NCBI GenBank assembly: GCA_900472605.1
Contig: UCJD01000029.1
Span: forward strand, 1 to 64,000
DNA: 64,000 bases
Reading direction: 5' to 3'
Source: Hyphomicrobiales bacterium
GTDB lineage: Bacteria > Pseudomonadota > Alphaproteobacteria > Rhizobiales > Rhizobiaceae
Shown: in pieces, positions 36,817-46,071 of the stretch
How the letters are laid out: the number at the start of each line of letters is the position of its first letter
How positions within the stretch are numbered: the first letter of the stretch is position 1
Notes under the pieces: model-generated
Seen by the model: only the letters and a program-made list of their open reading frames with translations
What the model was told of the DNA's origin: nothing
Database searches by the model: none
Translations under genes and position numbers: made by a program

Positions 36817-38532
36817 TCAAACCGTGCTGCCTGCCGATGTCGTGCCTGTCTGGTCGTAATTTCCGATCAGCGCCCGCAGCGCTTCTTCCCTGCCGTTGAA
36901 GATGTTGTCCGAGCCGATCGCCTTGATGACGCCTGCGCGGCTCAGAATATTGCGGCTCTCCTCGCTGAGATCGGCGATCGCGAAGGTGATGTTGCGTTTG
37001 GCCAGGATCTCGGCCACGGCCTCGAGCGCGGTGGCGCCTGTGCTGTCGATATGGGTGATCGCGCTGGCATCGAGTACCAGGCATCGGGTCTCGGCGGGCA
37101 GGTTCCGTGCCACCGAAATCAGGCGGTTCCTGATGTAGTCGGCGTTGTAGAAGAGGATGCTGCCCTGCACGGCGAAGACGGCGGCCCCGTCGATCGGGCG
37201 CGCTTCGGGGTGGCGGGCAAGGTCGAAGAAGCCGTGCCGACCTTCGATATGGCCGAGCAGGCCGTCGCGCGGAAACATCGTCTGGCGCAGCAGGTAGACC
37301 AGCGTCGCGGCGACCGCGACGATGACGCCGTTGAGCACGCCGAAGCTGATCGCGCCCCACATGGCGATCAGCGCGAAGATGAACTCCATGCGGCTGATGC
37401 GCCAGATCTTGCGCAGTTCGTGGACGTCGATGAGGCTGATCGCCGCCATTGCGAGGATGGCGGCCAGCGCCGGAATGGGAAGGATGCGGAGCGCGCTGTG
37501 CAGGAAGACGAGGGCAGCGATCAGCGTTGCCGCCGATACGAGGCCGGCCGCCTGCGAGACGCCGCCCGTCGACAGGTTGATTGCCGTGCGCGAATCCGAA
37601 ACGCTGATTGGAAACGAGCCGAACAGCCCCGGCGCGATGTTGGCCGCGCCGAGGCCTATCAGCTCCTGGTTTGCATCGACCTCTTCGCCGGTGCGCGAGC
37701 CGAAGCTGCGGGCCGCCACGATGCCCGCGCCGAAGCTCACCAGAAAGATCGCGGCGGAGCCGAGTATGATCTTGTCGAGTGGCATCTGGTGGAGCGCGGG
37801 CAGCGAGAAGCTTGGCAGGCCACTCGGTATGTCGCCGACGACGGCGATGCCGCGCCCCTGGAAATCGAATATGGCCGAGAGCACGACCGAGAGGACGACG
37901 ACAAGCACCGGCCCGGGAATCTTGAGGTTCAAAGCCCGGACGAGCCACAGCGTTGCGAACATGAAGAGACCTAGAAGGAGCGACGGCCAGTGGATCAGAC
38001 CGCTCTTGCCGGCGATCTCGAGCAGCGGCGGGACGAGCCCGTCGGATTCGATCTTCACGCCTGTGAAGCGGCCGATCTGGCCGACGAGGATAGACAGCGA
38101 CACGCCGGCGAAGAAGCCTACGAGAATGGGGCGCGAGAGGAAGCTTGCGAGAACGCCGAGGCGCAGCAGCTTGGCGGCTATGCAGCAGATGCCGACGCCG
38201 AGCGCGAGTGCTGCCGCGATCGCGACCCGATCGACCGGCGTGCCGGCAGGGTAGGCGGCGACGACCGTTCCCATCGCCGCGGCGAGTACCGTCATGGTGG
38301 CCGCATCCGGGCCGACGACCAGGAGCCGGGAGGGTCCGAAGATCGCGTAGGCGATCGGCGCGACGATGCTGGCGTAGATCCCGGTTTCCGGCGGCAGGCC
38401 GGCAATGGCGGGATAGGCGATGGCGCTCGGCAGGCCGACGGCGGCAATCGACAGGCCGGCCGGGATGTCGCTCCGGAGCCAATCCTTGCTGAAGCCGCTC
38501 AGGCCTCGCAACATCGGAAGACTGCCTATCAC
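36817..38532 (-). CDS. SulP-family anion permease with STAS domain
   Basis: 571 residues: the N-terminal SulP membrane domain (from DIPAGLSIAAVGLPSAIAYP) with 10-14 helices, then a C-terminal STAS domain (VFAVQGSILFYNADYIRNRL, CLVLDASAITHIDSTGATAL). SulP proteins carry sulfate, bicarbonate or dicarboxylates; the substrate is not clear here. The start codon is GTG with GAGGAG upstream. It leads a minus-strand group with PPK2 and the AI-2E exporter. Bicarbonate transport would suit the pH-stress context, but that is speculation. Confidence 0.9.
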   Translation of the reverse strand: MIGSLPMLRGLSGFSKDWLRSDIPAGLSIAAVGLPSAIAYPAIAGLPPETGIYASIVAPIAYAIFGPSRLLVVGPDAATMTVLAAAMGTVVAAYPAGTPVDRVAIAAALALGVGICCIAAKLLRLGVLASFLSRPILVGFFAGVSLSILVGQIGRFTGVKIESDGLVPPLLEIAGKSGLIHWPSLLLGLFMFATLWLVRALNLKIPGPVLVVVLSVVLSAIFDFQGRGIAVVGDIPSGLPSFSLPALHQMPLDKIILGSAAIFLVSFGAGIVAARSFGSRTGEEVDANQELIGLGAANIAPGLFGSFPISVSDSRTAINLSTGGVSQAAGLVSAATLIAALVFLHSALRILPIPALAAILAMAAISLIDVHELRKIWRISRMEFIFALIAMWGAISFGVLNGVIVAVAATLVYLLRQTMFPRDGLLGHIEGRHGFFDLARHPEARPIDGAAVFAVQGSILFYNADYIRNRLISVARNLPAETRCLVLDASAITHIDSTGATALEAVAEILAKRNITFAIADLSEESRNILSRAGVIKAIGSDNIFNGREEALRALIGNYDQTGTTSAGSTV

Positions 38533-38614
38533 CGCGGGCTCCTCATCATTGCGTCATCGGCATTATCAATGTTCAGGCCAGCCCCGCCCGGTGGACGGGA
38601 CCGGCCTTCTCCCC

Positions 38615-39772
38615 TCAGTGTTCGAGGAAGACGTAGTTCATCCAGCTGCTCATCCGCAGCAGCACCTTTCTCAAGACCGCGACATGGTGCCAGTGGTGGG
38701 TGTAGACGGCGACCTCGGCGACGACACCGCCGGGAAGCTGGTAGCCTTCAGTACTCTCCAGGATCTCGATGCTGGCGATCGTCTGGCCGGGTGCGGCGCG
38801 TTCGGGCGATTGCGGGTCGATCAGCGCGCCCGACGGCTGCAGCTGGCCTTGCGCCATCACGTCTATGATCGCGTCGACGCGTGCCTTGAATATCTTGCCG
38901 GGGACCGCCTTGAAGGCGACTTCGGCATCGTCGCCGACGTTGACGCGCTGCAGCGAATTCTGGATGAAGGCCGCGCCGAGCATGCGGTCCTCGCTGTTGA
39001 TGAAGACCATCACTGGCCGGAGCGGAAGCGGGTTCGCCATCATCCCCGGGCGAAGGAAGACCTGTGTGACGTAGCCGTCGCTGGGGGCGCGCACCGTCGT
39101 CTGATCGAGATCGTATTGCGCGTTGGCAAGTTCGGCCTGAAGGCGGGCGACGGTGGGGTTGGTGCCGTTTATCTGCGATTCATAGGCCAGTCGGGCCTGC
39201 GTGGCCTGAGCGCGGGCGGTATCGACAGCCGCCTCCGCCGTGAGATAGATGCCCCTGCGATTTTCGACCTCAAGCTCGGAGTAGACGGCGCCCCGGCCGC
39301 TCGATTTCGAATTTTCGTTCGATGCCTGGAATTTCTCGAAGGCCTGCAGCGAACGGTCCCTGGAGGCTTCGGCGCCGACGACGGCTGCGTTGGCGGCGTC
39401 GAGCGCTGCTTTCAATTGCAGCACTGTCTGCTTTGCCTCGGCGAGTGCCGCCGTCTTCTGATCGACCGTGAACTGATAGGGGCGCGGATCGATGCGGAAG
39501 AGGACGTCGCCCTTCTTCAGCGGCGCATTGGGCGTTACCGGTACCTCGATTACCTGCCCGCCGACCGTGGGGATGACGGGCGCGGAGGTGAAGTAGACCC
39601 TGGCGTCGCTGGTATAGGGATGATTGTAGCTCATCAGCAATAGCAGCGTGGAGATCAGGAAGATGCCACCAAGAACGGCCGTTGCCAGCGTCCACTGGTT
39701 CACCGGAATGCGGAAGATCTTGAAGATGGCGTAACAGAGCGCCGCGTAGGTCAGGATGAGAAGCAGGTCCAT
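38615..39772 (-). CDS. HlyD/EmrA-type membrane fusion protein, YiaV-like
   Basis: 385 residues. Two N-terminal hydrophobic segments (about 1-20 and 30-48) are followed by a biotinyl-lipoyl-like half (VIPTVGGQVIEVPVTPNAPL, KKGDVLFRIDPRPYQF), a long coiled coil (about 110-220), the second lipoyl half (TTVRAPSDGYVTQVFLRPG) and a beta-barrel. It resembles E. coli YiaV (YibH/EmrA group). It overlaps the DUF3302 gene by one base, as yiaW-yiaV pair in E. coli. The matching pump is not encoded here, and the function of the pair is not known. Confidence 0.85.
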   Translation of the reverse strand: MDLLLILTYAALCYAIFKIFRIPVNQWTLATAVLGGIFLISTLLLLMSYNHPYTSDARVYFTSAPVIPTVGGQVIEVPVTPNAPLKKGDVLFRIDPRPYQFTVDQKTAALAEAKQTVLQLKAALDAANAAVVGAEASRDRSLQAFEKFQASNENSKSSGRGAVYSELEVENRRGIYLTAEAAVDTARAQATQARLAYESQINGTNPTVARLQAELANAQYDLDQTTVRAPSDGYVTQVFLRPGMMANPLPLRPVMVFINSEDRMLGAAFIQNSLQRVNVGDDAEVAFKAVPGKIFKARVDAIIDVMAQGQLQPSGALIDPQSPERAAPGQTIASIEILESTEGYQLPGGVVAEVAVYTHHWHHVAVLRKVLLRMSSWMNYVFLEH

Positions 39773-40113
39773 TAGGCGTTCTCCTTCTCCGATGTCTGGC
39801 CTTCGAGTTCGGCGATGCGTGCATGCAGGCGTGCGATTTCAGCGTTGGCCTCCTGCGCCGGCGACAGCTTGCCATCGGTGCGGATGCCCCAGCCGCGATC
39901 CTCGCGGTAGAGCGTCGCCCAGATGAACAGGAACGGCCAGATGGCGTGGAGGGTGAACAGGCTTACCCATCCGGCGACGTGGATCGCATCCTGATGCGGG
40001 TGGTTTCTGGCCTTTGCCATCAGGTGCGGGATGTCGTGGATGGCGATCACTGCGTAGAACAATGTGATCACGACGAAAAACAGGACGCCCAGTGCAAAAT
40101 AGTCGAGGAACAC
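39772..40113 (-). CDS. DUF3302 inner-membrane protein, YiaW-like
   Basis: 113 residues. An N-terminal helix (YFALGVLFFVVITLFYAVIA), a conserved HDIPHLMAKARNHPHQDAIH segment, a second helix (WVSLFTLHAIWPFLFIWATL) and a coiled-coil tail (EANAEIARLHARIAELEG). This is the DUF3302/YiaW pattern as I recall it, and the YiaV-like partner follows directly with overlapping TAATG. Function unknown, presumably part of an envelope complex with YiaV. Confidence 0.85.
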   Translation of the reverse strand: MFLDYFALGVLFFVVITLFYAVIAIHDIPHLMAKARNHPHQDAIHVAGWVSLFTLHAIWPFLFIWATLYREDRGWGIRTDGKLSPAQEANAEIARLHARIAELEGQTSEKENA

Positions 40114-40199
40114 GGTCTTAGCCTTTCGACAGCGAATGGTCGAACTCTGCGGGTGCGGTGAATACGCAAAAACAATAGACCCGCGTGCGTGGCGACGCC

Positions 40200-40221
40200 C
40201 GTAGCATCACGTAACATCTAT
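40200..40221. promoter_or_regulatory. 22-bp element, second copy
   Basis: It differs from the element at 20860-20881 at one position only (CGTAGCATC-A-CGTAACATCTAT). It lies 87 bases before the YiaW-like gene on the minus strand and 213 bases before the small plus-strand gene at 40434. The rest of the 40114-40433 gap shows no clear gene. Confidence 0.55.
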
Positions 40222-40433
40222 CGGATCAATGGCGGATGAGCGGCTTATCGCCGTTGTCGGGACTTCTCCGATCAACGACGCTTCTGCATGAACTGGGGCC
40301 GTCTGCCGCGCTCGATCGTCAGCTTCAGAAGGCGCTGATGCCGCGTATCTTCGCGTATCTTACGTCTGCAGTTGCTCGAAGCCGCCCTATAATCAGCTGC
40401 TCTTCCTGGGGGAGATCGGCGGTGGGGGGTGCG

Positions 40434-40724
40434 ATGAGCTGGAGAGGAAGCAATACGCCGCGACTGTCCGCTCTCGCCGTCGCCGAAGTCCATTTTCCCG
40501 ACCAGGCCAGCAGGGTACGGCATCTGTACCAGGTCAGCGACGCGTTCCGCAGCATGTGCGAGGACCTCGCGGTGATACTGGAGACGCTGAGCCATCTCGA
40601 CGATCTTCCGCGCATGGAGAGGGAGGCGCGTCGGCAGGAATACAAGGAACTGGAGAAGGCGCTTCTCAGCGAAATCGGCGAGGCGCTGTCGCGATCGAAC
40701 GTCGTATCGCTCAAACGCTCCTGA
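40434..40724 (+). CDS. Small hypothetical helical protein
   Basis: 96 residues from an ATG preceded by GGGGGTGCG. The frame stays open further upstream to 40236, but that part reads like non-coding sequence and lies in the promoter region. Predicted helical: SRVRHLYQVSDAFRSMCEDL, then ERQ/E-rich MEREARRQEYKELEKALLSE. I do not recognise it. It precedes the DUF3300 gene by 67 bases on the same strand and may share its transcript. Confidence 0.5.
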   Translation: MSWRGSNTPRLSALAVAEVHFPDQASRVRHLYQVSDAFRSMCEDLAVILETLSHLDDLPRMEREARRQEYKELEKALLSEIGEALSRSNVVSLKRS

Positions 40725-40791
40725 GCGCTCGCACACGAAGCGTGCCGAGCAGCAGCATTCATCGCCATTTGCACGGAAAGGTCGATGCGTC

Positions 40792-42228
40792 ATGAAGGCA
40801 AGATCGTTCAAACTCACCGCCGGCTTGACGGCGCTGGCGCTCATTTCGATGCAGCCCGCGCCGTTTACGTTCGCGCAAACGGCGGCTCCTTCCGCGGCGC
40901 CGGCGCCTGCCGCCGCCACAGACCTTCTCTCGGAAGACGAGCTGGAAATCCTGGTCGCGCGTATTGCGCTCTACCCCGATGAACTGGTCGCCGCGATTTC
41001 GGCAGCGTCGCTTTTCCCGGTGCAGATCATCGAAGCGCAACGCTTCCTTGAGGCAAAGAAGAAGAAGGCCGATCTCAAGCCCAAGGACGACTGGGACGGC
41101 AGCATTATCTCACTGCTGAACTATCCCGATATCGTGAAGATGATGAGCGACGATCTCGACTGGACGCAACAGCTCGGCGATGCGCTGACCAACCAGCAGA
41201 AGGATGTGCTTGTCGCGATCCAGCAACTGCGCGACGAGGCGGTGGCGAAGAACATCATCAAGACGGACGACAAGGTGACCGTCGTCACCGAAAACAACAA
41301 CGTCGTTATCCGGCCGACCGATCCCGAAAAGATCTACATCCCGCAATATGAGCCGCAGATGCTCTACGAGCCAGGCTATGCGGTCGAACCGATCTCCTAT
41401 TACCCAAGCTCTTACGACAACTACTATTATCCGGGCGCCGCGTTCTTCGCCGGTGCTGTCACCGGCGTCGCCTGGGCGGCGATCGTCAATTGGGACGATT
41501 GGGGCGTTTGGGGCGGCCGGTGGAACGGAGACGTCGATATCGACTGCAAGAATTGCTTCAACGACCGCAACTTCAACGGCAAGGTCAAGTGGAACGACGT
41601 CGACTGGACGAAGGTCGACCGCAGCAAGCTGAGCATCGACAAGAGCCAGCTCGCCAATATCGACCGCACGGCGATCCGGTCCGGCCTTGAAGGCGACAAG
41701 CGCAACCAGCTGAAGAACCAGGTCGGCGATCGCCGCGCGAATCCGGGGGCAGGGGGGCGCAACGCGGCGGCACGCGCCGACGACATCCGCAAGGGGACCG
41801 TCAACGGCCTGAAGGCCAACGGCAAGCCAGGCATTGCCAACAGACCGGCGGACCGCCCAAATGCCGGGAACCGTCCCGCGAACGCGTCTCGTCCGGATGC
41901 ACGTCAGGGCAATGCCGGGGCCAACCGTCCATCGAAGGGCAATGTGTCGAAGGGCAATGTGAAGAAGAATTCCGGCGCGCCGAAGATGGCGGCGAGGCCC
42001 GACAACCGCTCACGGCAGCCCAATGCGCTCGGCAATCCGCAATCATCCGGCCGCCGTGAAGCGATCGCGTCCCAGCGTGGCGGCCAGAGCATGGGCGGCG
42101 GCCAGCGCGGCGCTCCGCGGGCCCAGAGTCGCCCGGCACCGAGATCGTATGCCGGCGGCGCCGGGCGTGGCGGTGGCGGTCATTCGCGCCCGCCGCCACG
42201 GCGCGGCGGTGGTGGTGGAAGACGATAG
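40792..42228 (+). CDS. DUF3300 exported protein with basic low-complexity tail
   Basis: 478 residues. A signal peptide (1-29, ending FAQ) is followed by the DUF3300 core (about 45-235: LVARIALYPDELVAAISAAS, YPDIVKMMSDDLDWTQQLGD, IYIPQYEPQMLYEPGY). The C-terminal half is low complexity: first Asn/Lys/Asp-rich with WNDVDWTKVDRSKLSIDKSQ, then a strongly basic Asn/Pro/Gly/Arg tail ending GRGGGGHSRPPPRRGGGGGR. The function is unknown. It is followed by a DUF2950 gene, a pairing seen in other proteobacteria. The basic tail may bind polyanions in the envelope (inference). Confidence 0.85.
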   Translation: MKARSFKLTAGLTALALISMQPAPFTFAQTAAPSAAPAPAAATDLLSEDELEILVARIALYPDELVAAISAASLFPVQIIEAQRFLEAKKKKADLKPKDDWDGSIISLLNYPDIVKMMSDDLDWTQQLGDALTNQQKDVLVAIQQLRDEAVAKNIIKTDDKVTVVTENNNVVIRPTDPEKIYIPQYEPQMLYEPGYAVEPISYYPSSYDNYYYPGAAFFAGAVTGVAWAAIVNWDDWGVWGGRWNGDVDIDCKNCFNDRNFNGKVKWNDVDWTKVDRSKLSIDKSQLANIDRTAIRSGLEGDKRNQLKNQVGDRRANPGAGGRNAAARADDIRKGTVNGLKANGKPGIANRPADRPNAGNRPANASRPDARQGNAGANRPSKGNVSKGNVKKNSGAPKMAARPDNRSRQPNALGNPQSSGRREAIASQRGGQSMGGGQRGAPRAQSRPAPRSYAGGAGRGGGGHSRPPPRRGGGGGRR

Positions 42229-42264
42229 GATCTGACCGGGTTTCCAGAGCCAATGGAGGCAACC

Positions 42265-43197
42265 ATGGCATTGCGACTGAAATTGATGCGTTTGATGGTT
42301 GGCGTGGTGCTGCCCTTGACGTTGGCAAGTCCGTCCATGGCGCAGACAAGCCTTTCGGAGTTCGTCGGTACCGCTTCGCAACCGTCCTTCGATACGCCTG
42401 AGTTGGCGCTCGACAAGCTGAAGGCGGTGCTTGCGGCGAACGACGTGAATGGGCTTGCGGAGCTGCTCGGCCTCAAGGCCGACAAGCTCAAGGGCAACAA
42501 CGCGGCGATGGTCAGCTATGCGCTGATCCGCGAGGGCGCATCACGGCTGATGAAGCTGGAGGCTCTCGACGGGCGCAAGGTCGTCGCCATCGGCGACAGG
42601 CTCTGGCCGCTGCCGTTTCCGCTGACAAAGGGCGCCGACGACAAATGGTCGTTCGACACGCGCACCGGGTTGGAGGAGATCGTCAACCGGCGTATCGGCG
42701 AGAACGAGCTCGCGACGATCGAGACCATCCATAATTTCGTCATTGCCCAGCACATCTACGCCTCTGAAGATCGCACCGGCGAGGGCATATACGAGTATGC
42801 GCAGAAGCTGATCAGCTCGCCCGGCAAGCGGGATGGTCTGTACTGGCAGGCAGGTCCCGGCGACGAGGACAGCCCGGCCGGCCCGCTGATCGAGACCGCC
42901 GCCTTCGGCAAGGCCAAACGTGGCGAGGGCTACTTCGGATATCACTACCGGATACTGACGGGACAGGGCGACAATGTGCTCGGCGGCAAGCAGAGCTACA
43001 TCGTCAACGGTCACATGACGGCAGGCTTCGCGGTGATCGCGTGGCCGGTCAAATACCGGGTGACGGGTGTGCAGACTTTCATTGCCAATGGCATGAGCGT
43101 CATCTACCAGCGCGATCTCGGGCCGGAGACGGAGAAGAAGGCGGCGGCGATCAAGAGCTTCAATCCGGATAGTAGTTGGTCTGTCGTTTCCGAATAG
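42265..43197 (+). CDS. DUF2950 exported protein
   Basis: About 310 residues with a signal peptide (LMRLMVGVVLPLTLASPSMA). The conserved DUF2950 block is at the C-terminal side: GKAKRGEGYFGYHYRILTGQ, then NGHMTAGFAVIAWPVKYRVT and ALIKSF-like end with YQRDLGPET. The start at 42265 has TGGAGG seven bases upstream; an ATG at 42253 is less likely. It lies 36 bases after the DUF3300 gene and probably in one operon with it. Function unknown. Confidence 0.85.
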   Translation: MALRLKLMRLMVGVVLPLTLASPSMAQTSLSEFVGTASQPSFDTPELALDKLKAVLAANDVNGLAELLGLKADKLKGNNAAMVSYALIREGASRLMKLEALDGRKVVAIGDRLWPLPFPLTKGADDKWSFDTRTGLEEIVNRRIGENELATIETIHNFVIAQHIYASEDRTGEGIYEYAQKLISSPGKRDGLYWQAGPGDEDSPAGPLIETAAFGKAKRGEGYFGYHYRILTGQGDNVLGGKQSYIVNGHMTAGFAVIAWPVKYRVTGVQTFIANGMSVIYQRDLGPETEKKAAAIKSFNPDSSWSVVSE

Positions 43198-43280
43198 ACC
43201 GGAGCGCGTTCGGGTGGCGGTTGTCCGAAACGACCGCCACCCCGTGAAATCGATGCGTTATCGCAGCCCCTCTTGGGGCC

Positions 43281-43748
43281 TTATTTAACTGGGGGTTCCC
43301 AGGTCAGGAACAGGCCGACATCGCCGGGCATGCCCCCGGGGAAATCGATGATCATGGCCTTCAAGCCATAGCCCTGCGGCTTGGCCAGTTGCTCGAACAG
43401 GTCGAGAAGCTCCTTCGCCTTGCCCTGCAGCGTGTTCTGCCATCCCGGAAGGCTGTTGTTGATGGCGCGGCCGCCGTCGTCGCAAAAGGTCGAGGGGAAG
43501 CTGTAGATCATCGCCTCGTACTTGCCATCAGCCGCGGCCTTCATGACGAGGCGCTTGATCATCGCGCGTTCCTTCTCGTCGATATGCTTGCGGAAGAAGT
43601 CCTCGACGAACTCGGCATGCTTTTCCGCCTCGCGCGCCTTGATCTTCTCATCGCGCTCCATTTCGGCGATCTGGAGCTCAAGGGCGCGCTTGCGCAGGTC
43701 TTCGGCGCTGGCCATGGAATGGGGTGCGGATGTCTGCGTCGCTGTCAT
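43281..43748 (-). CDS. Hypothetical cytoplasmic protein
   Basis: 155 residues from MTATQTSAP, with TTGGAGG upstream; an ATG 24 bases earlier is possible. A charged coiled-coil region (about 15-60, LRKRALELQIAEMERDEKIK) is followed by a compact domain (VMKAAADGKYEAMIYSFPST; GYGLKAMIIDFPGGMPGDVG). I do not recognise the family. It is convergent with the DUF2950 gene. About 90 bases upstream lies CGTAACAT, an eight-base match to the element at 20860/40200. Confidence 0.65.
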   Translation of the reverse strand: MTATQTSAPHSMASAEDLRKRALELQIAEMERDEKIKAREAEKHAEFVEDFFRKHIDEKERAMIKRLVMKAAADGKYEAMIYSFPSTFCDDGGRAINNSLPGWQNTLQGKAKELLDLFEQLAKPQGYGLKAMIIDFPGGMPGDVGLFLTWEPPVK

Positions 43749-44011
43749 CTCTACGTCCTCCAAGTTCATCCTCCACGGATGATAGGGCTTATGGAGAAGC
43801 GAAGGCAGTATGATACGCGGGGGTGGCTGTAAGATACGGTATGTTACGGCCTCGGCCAGATCGGCTTTGAAAGGCTCGAAATGCGTGTTGCATTTCCGGC
43901 AGATTTCGTTGCTCCGCGCGGTGTCCCGCCTATTCGCAGACAGCGTGACGCCAGCTTCGACCGGTATTGGTCGCCTCACGGTGTAAGCTGATACAATTCG
44001 GGATATGCGCA

Positions 44012-44773
44012 ATGTTGAACATCGTCGTACCAATGGCAGGGCATGGAAGCCGCTTCGCCAAGGCCGGCTATACTCTTCCCAAGCCACTTCTGCCTGTGCA
44101 CGGCGTGCCGATGATCCGGCTGGTGATCGAAAACCTTCGCCCATCCGTCGAGCATCGCTTCATCTTCATCTGCCAGGCCGCCCATATCAGAGAGCACGGG
44201 CTGGGTGAGAACCTGCGCGCCTGGGCGCCGGGCTGCGAGATCTTTCTCGTCGAGCAGGTCACCGAGGGGGCTGCCTGCACGGTGCTTCTCGCGCGCGACG
44301 AGATCGATAACGACGCGCCGATGATGATCGCCAATTGCGACCAGTATATCGACGTCGATATCGACGACTATCTTCAATCGATCGGTGATCTCGACGGGAT
44401 GATCATGACGATGACGGCCGATGATCCGAAGTGGAGCTTCGTTTCCTTCGGCGCCGATGGCTATATCGACAACGTCGTCGAGAAGCAGGTGATCTCCGAT
44501 CACGCGACCGTCGGGATCTACAATTTCCGCAAGGGCTCGGATTTCGTGTCCTATGCGGACCGGATGATCGAGCGCGACTTCCGCGTCAACGGCGAGTTCT
44601 ATGTGGCGCCGGTCTACAATTTCATGATCGAGGACGGCTCGAAGATCGGCGCCTATTCGATCGGCTCGGTGGATGCGGGGATGTATGGTCTGGGCGTGCC
44701 CGAGGATCTCACCCATTTCCAGAGCCTGCCTTTGTCCATCGATGTGACGCGGTCGCTGGGTGCCTCGCTATGA
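44012..44773 (+). CDS. Sugar/alditol nucleotidyltransferase-like protein, copy 1
   Basis: 253 residues of the NTP-transferase (GT-A-like) fold. It has VPMAGHGSRFAKAGYTLPKP near the N terminus (GxGxRF and PKP nucleotide-binding signature), TEGAACTVLLARDEIDND, and NCDQYIDVD as the metal-binding Asp region. It probably activates a sugar or polyol phosphate to a nucleotide-linked form. It is the first of five genes coupled by overlaps or short gaps. A related but diverged second copy is the fourth gene, sharing the TEGAACT and IDND blocks. Confidence 0.8.
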   Translation: MLNIVVPMAGHGSRFAKAGYTLPKPLLPVHGVPMIRLVIENLRPSVEHRFIFICQAAHIREHGLGENLRAWAPGCEIFLVEQVTEGAACTVLLARDEIDNDAPMMIANCDQYIDVDIDDYLQSIGDLDGMIMTMTADDPKWSFVSFGADGYIDNVVEKQVISDHATVGIYNFRKGSDFVSYADRMIERDFRVNGEFYVAPVYNFMIEDGSKIGAYSIGSVDAGMYGLGVPEDLTHFQSLPLSIDVTRSLGASL

Positions 44774-45438
44774 TCGAAGTTCTGAGCCATCGCGGCTATT
44801 GGAAGACGCCTGAGGAGAAGAACTCGGTCGAGGCCTTCGTCCGCTCGTTCTCGCTGGGCTTCGGCACGGAAACCGACGTGCGCGACAGCCAGGCGGACGG
44901 CGCGCCTTCGATCGTCATCTCGCACGACATTCCGCGTGGGGGAGAGATTTCGTTTGCCGAGCTGCTCCGGATCGCCAAGCAACACGGCTCGCCGCTGCTG
45001 GCGCTGAACATCAAGGCCGATGGCCTGCACGACATGCTGGCCGAGGTGCTCACGAGCGAAGGCTACAGCAACTATTTCCTCTTCGATGCATCGGTTCCCG
45101 ATCTCATCCAGGGCGTGAAGCGCAAGATGACGTCGTTTACGCGCCTCAGTGAATTCGAGCGCGAGGCGTCGCTCTACGACGATCCTGGTGTGAGCGGCGT
45201 ATGGATCGACAACTTCCTGCCGGGGCGCTGGTATGACGCGGCGCTGATCGAGCGCATTCTCGCCGACGGCAAGTCGGCCACGCTGGTGGCGCCTGACCTT
45301 CATGGCCGCCACGACGAATACGAACCATTTCTCCAGTGGCTGGTGTCTTCGGGGCTCAACGAGCGGGACGGGCTTTCCGTCTGCACCGACTTTCCGGAGC
45401 GCGCGCAACTGATATTGACTGGCCGGGACGCAGCATGA
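44770..45438 (+). CDS. GDPD/PI-PLC-like barrel protein
   Basis: 222 residues. It starts IEVLSHRGYWKTPEEKNSVE, with the HRG and the Glu/Asn-Ser positions of glycerophosphodiester phosphodiesterases, followed by TETDVRDS in place of ExD and ISHDIPRGG for the catalytic HD. Barrel-like stretches follow (LLALNIKADGL, SGVWIDNFLP, ATLVAPDLHGRH). It is a divergent GDPD-like enzyme. In a glycan cassette it may act on a glycerol-phosphate or phosphodiester modification. Its start overlaps the previous stop (ATGA). Confidence 0.7.
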   Translation: MIEVLSHRGYWKTPEEKNSVEAFVRSFSLGFGTETDVRDSQADGAPSIVISHDIPRGGEISFAELLRIAKQHGSPLLALNIKADGLHDMLAEVLTSEGYSNYFLFDASVPDLIQGVKRKMTSFTRLSEFEREASLYDDPGVSGVWIDNFLPGRWYDAALIERILADGKSATLVAPDLHGRHDEYEPFLQWLVSSGLNERDGLSVCTDFPERAQLILTGRDAA

Positions 45439-46061
45439 CCACGCTTAAAGCGATTATTTTCGACATGGACGGCGTGCTGATCGATGCACGCGAATGGCAC
45501 TATGAGGCCCTCAACCGGGCGCTCGAGCTCTTCGGATACACCATCCCGCTGCACGAGCACCTGACGATCTTCGATGGCCTGCCGACGCGGCGCAAGCTGG
45601 AGATACTGACGACGACGCGCGGGCTTCCCGAGGCGCTGCACGGCTTCATCAACGAGATGAAGCAGCTCTACACGACCGAGATGATCCACACGAAGTGCAA
45701 GCCGACCTTCAAGCAGGAATACGCGCTGGCGCGGCTGCGAGAAGACGGTTACCGGCTCGCCGTGGCGTCGAACTCGATCAAGAGCACGGTGTCGCTGATG
45801 ATGTCGCGAGCTGCACTCGATGGCTATCTCGAGTTCCAGCTGAGCAACGAGGACGTCAAGCACGGCAAGCCGAGCCCGGAGATCTACATCAAGGCGATCA
45901 CCATGATGGGTCTGACGCCCGAGGAATGCCTGATCGTCGAAGACAACGAAAACGGTATCAAGGCGGCCAAGGGTTCCGGCGCGCATGTCATGGTGGTGAA
46001 CGATATCGCGGACGTGAACTATCCGGCGATTACCGAGACCATTCGAAAAATCCACGGTTGA
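45435..46061 (+). CDS. HAD-superfamily phosphatase, beta-phosphoglucomutase-like
   Basis: 208 residues. Motif I is IFDMDGVLIDAREWHYEALN, with the nucleophile and acid Asp pair. Motif II is AVASNS, motif III HGKPSPEIYIKA, and motif IV LIVEDNENGIKAAKGSG. The helical cap lies between residues about 15 and 85. It probably dephosphorylates a sugar or polyol phosphate in the same pathway as the flanking nucleotidyltransferases. The start overlaps the preceding stop (ATGA). The substrate is unknown. Confidence 0.85.
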   Translation: MTTLKAIIFDMDGVLIDAREWHYEALNRALELFGYTIPLHEHLTIFDGLPTRRKLEILTTTRGLPEALHGFINEMKQLYTTEMIHTKCKPTFKQEYALARLREDGYRLAVASNSIKSTVSLMMSRAALDGYLEFQLSNEDVKHGKPSPEIYIKAITMMGLTPEECLIVEDNENGIKAAKGSGAHVMVVNDIADVNYPAITETIRKIHG

Positions 46062-46071
46062 TGAGCTTGCG

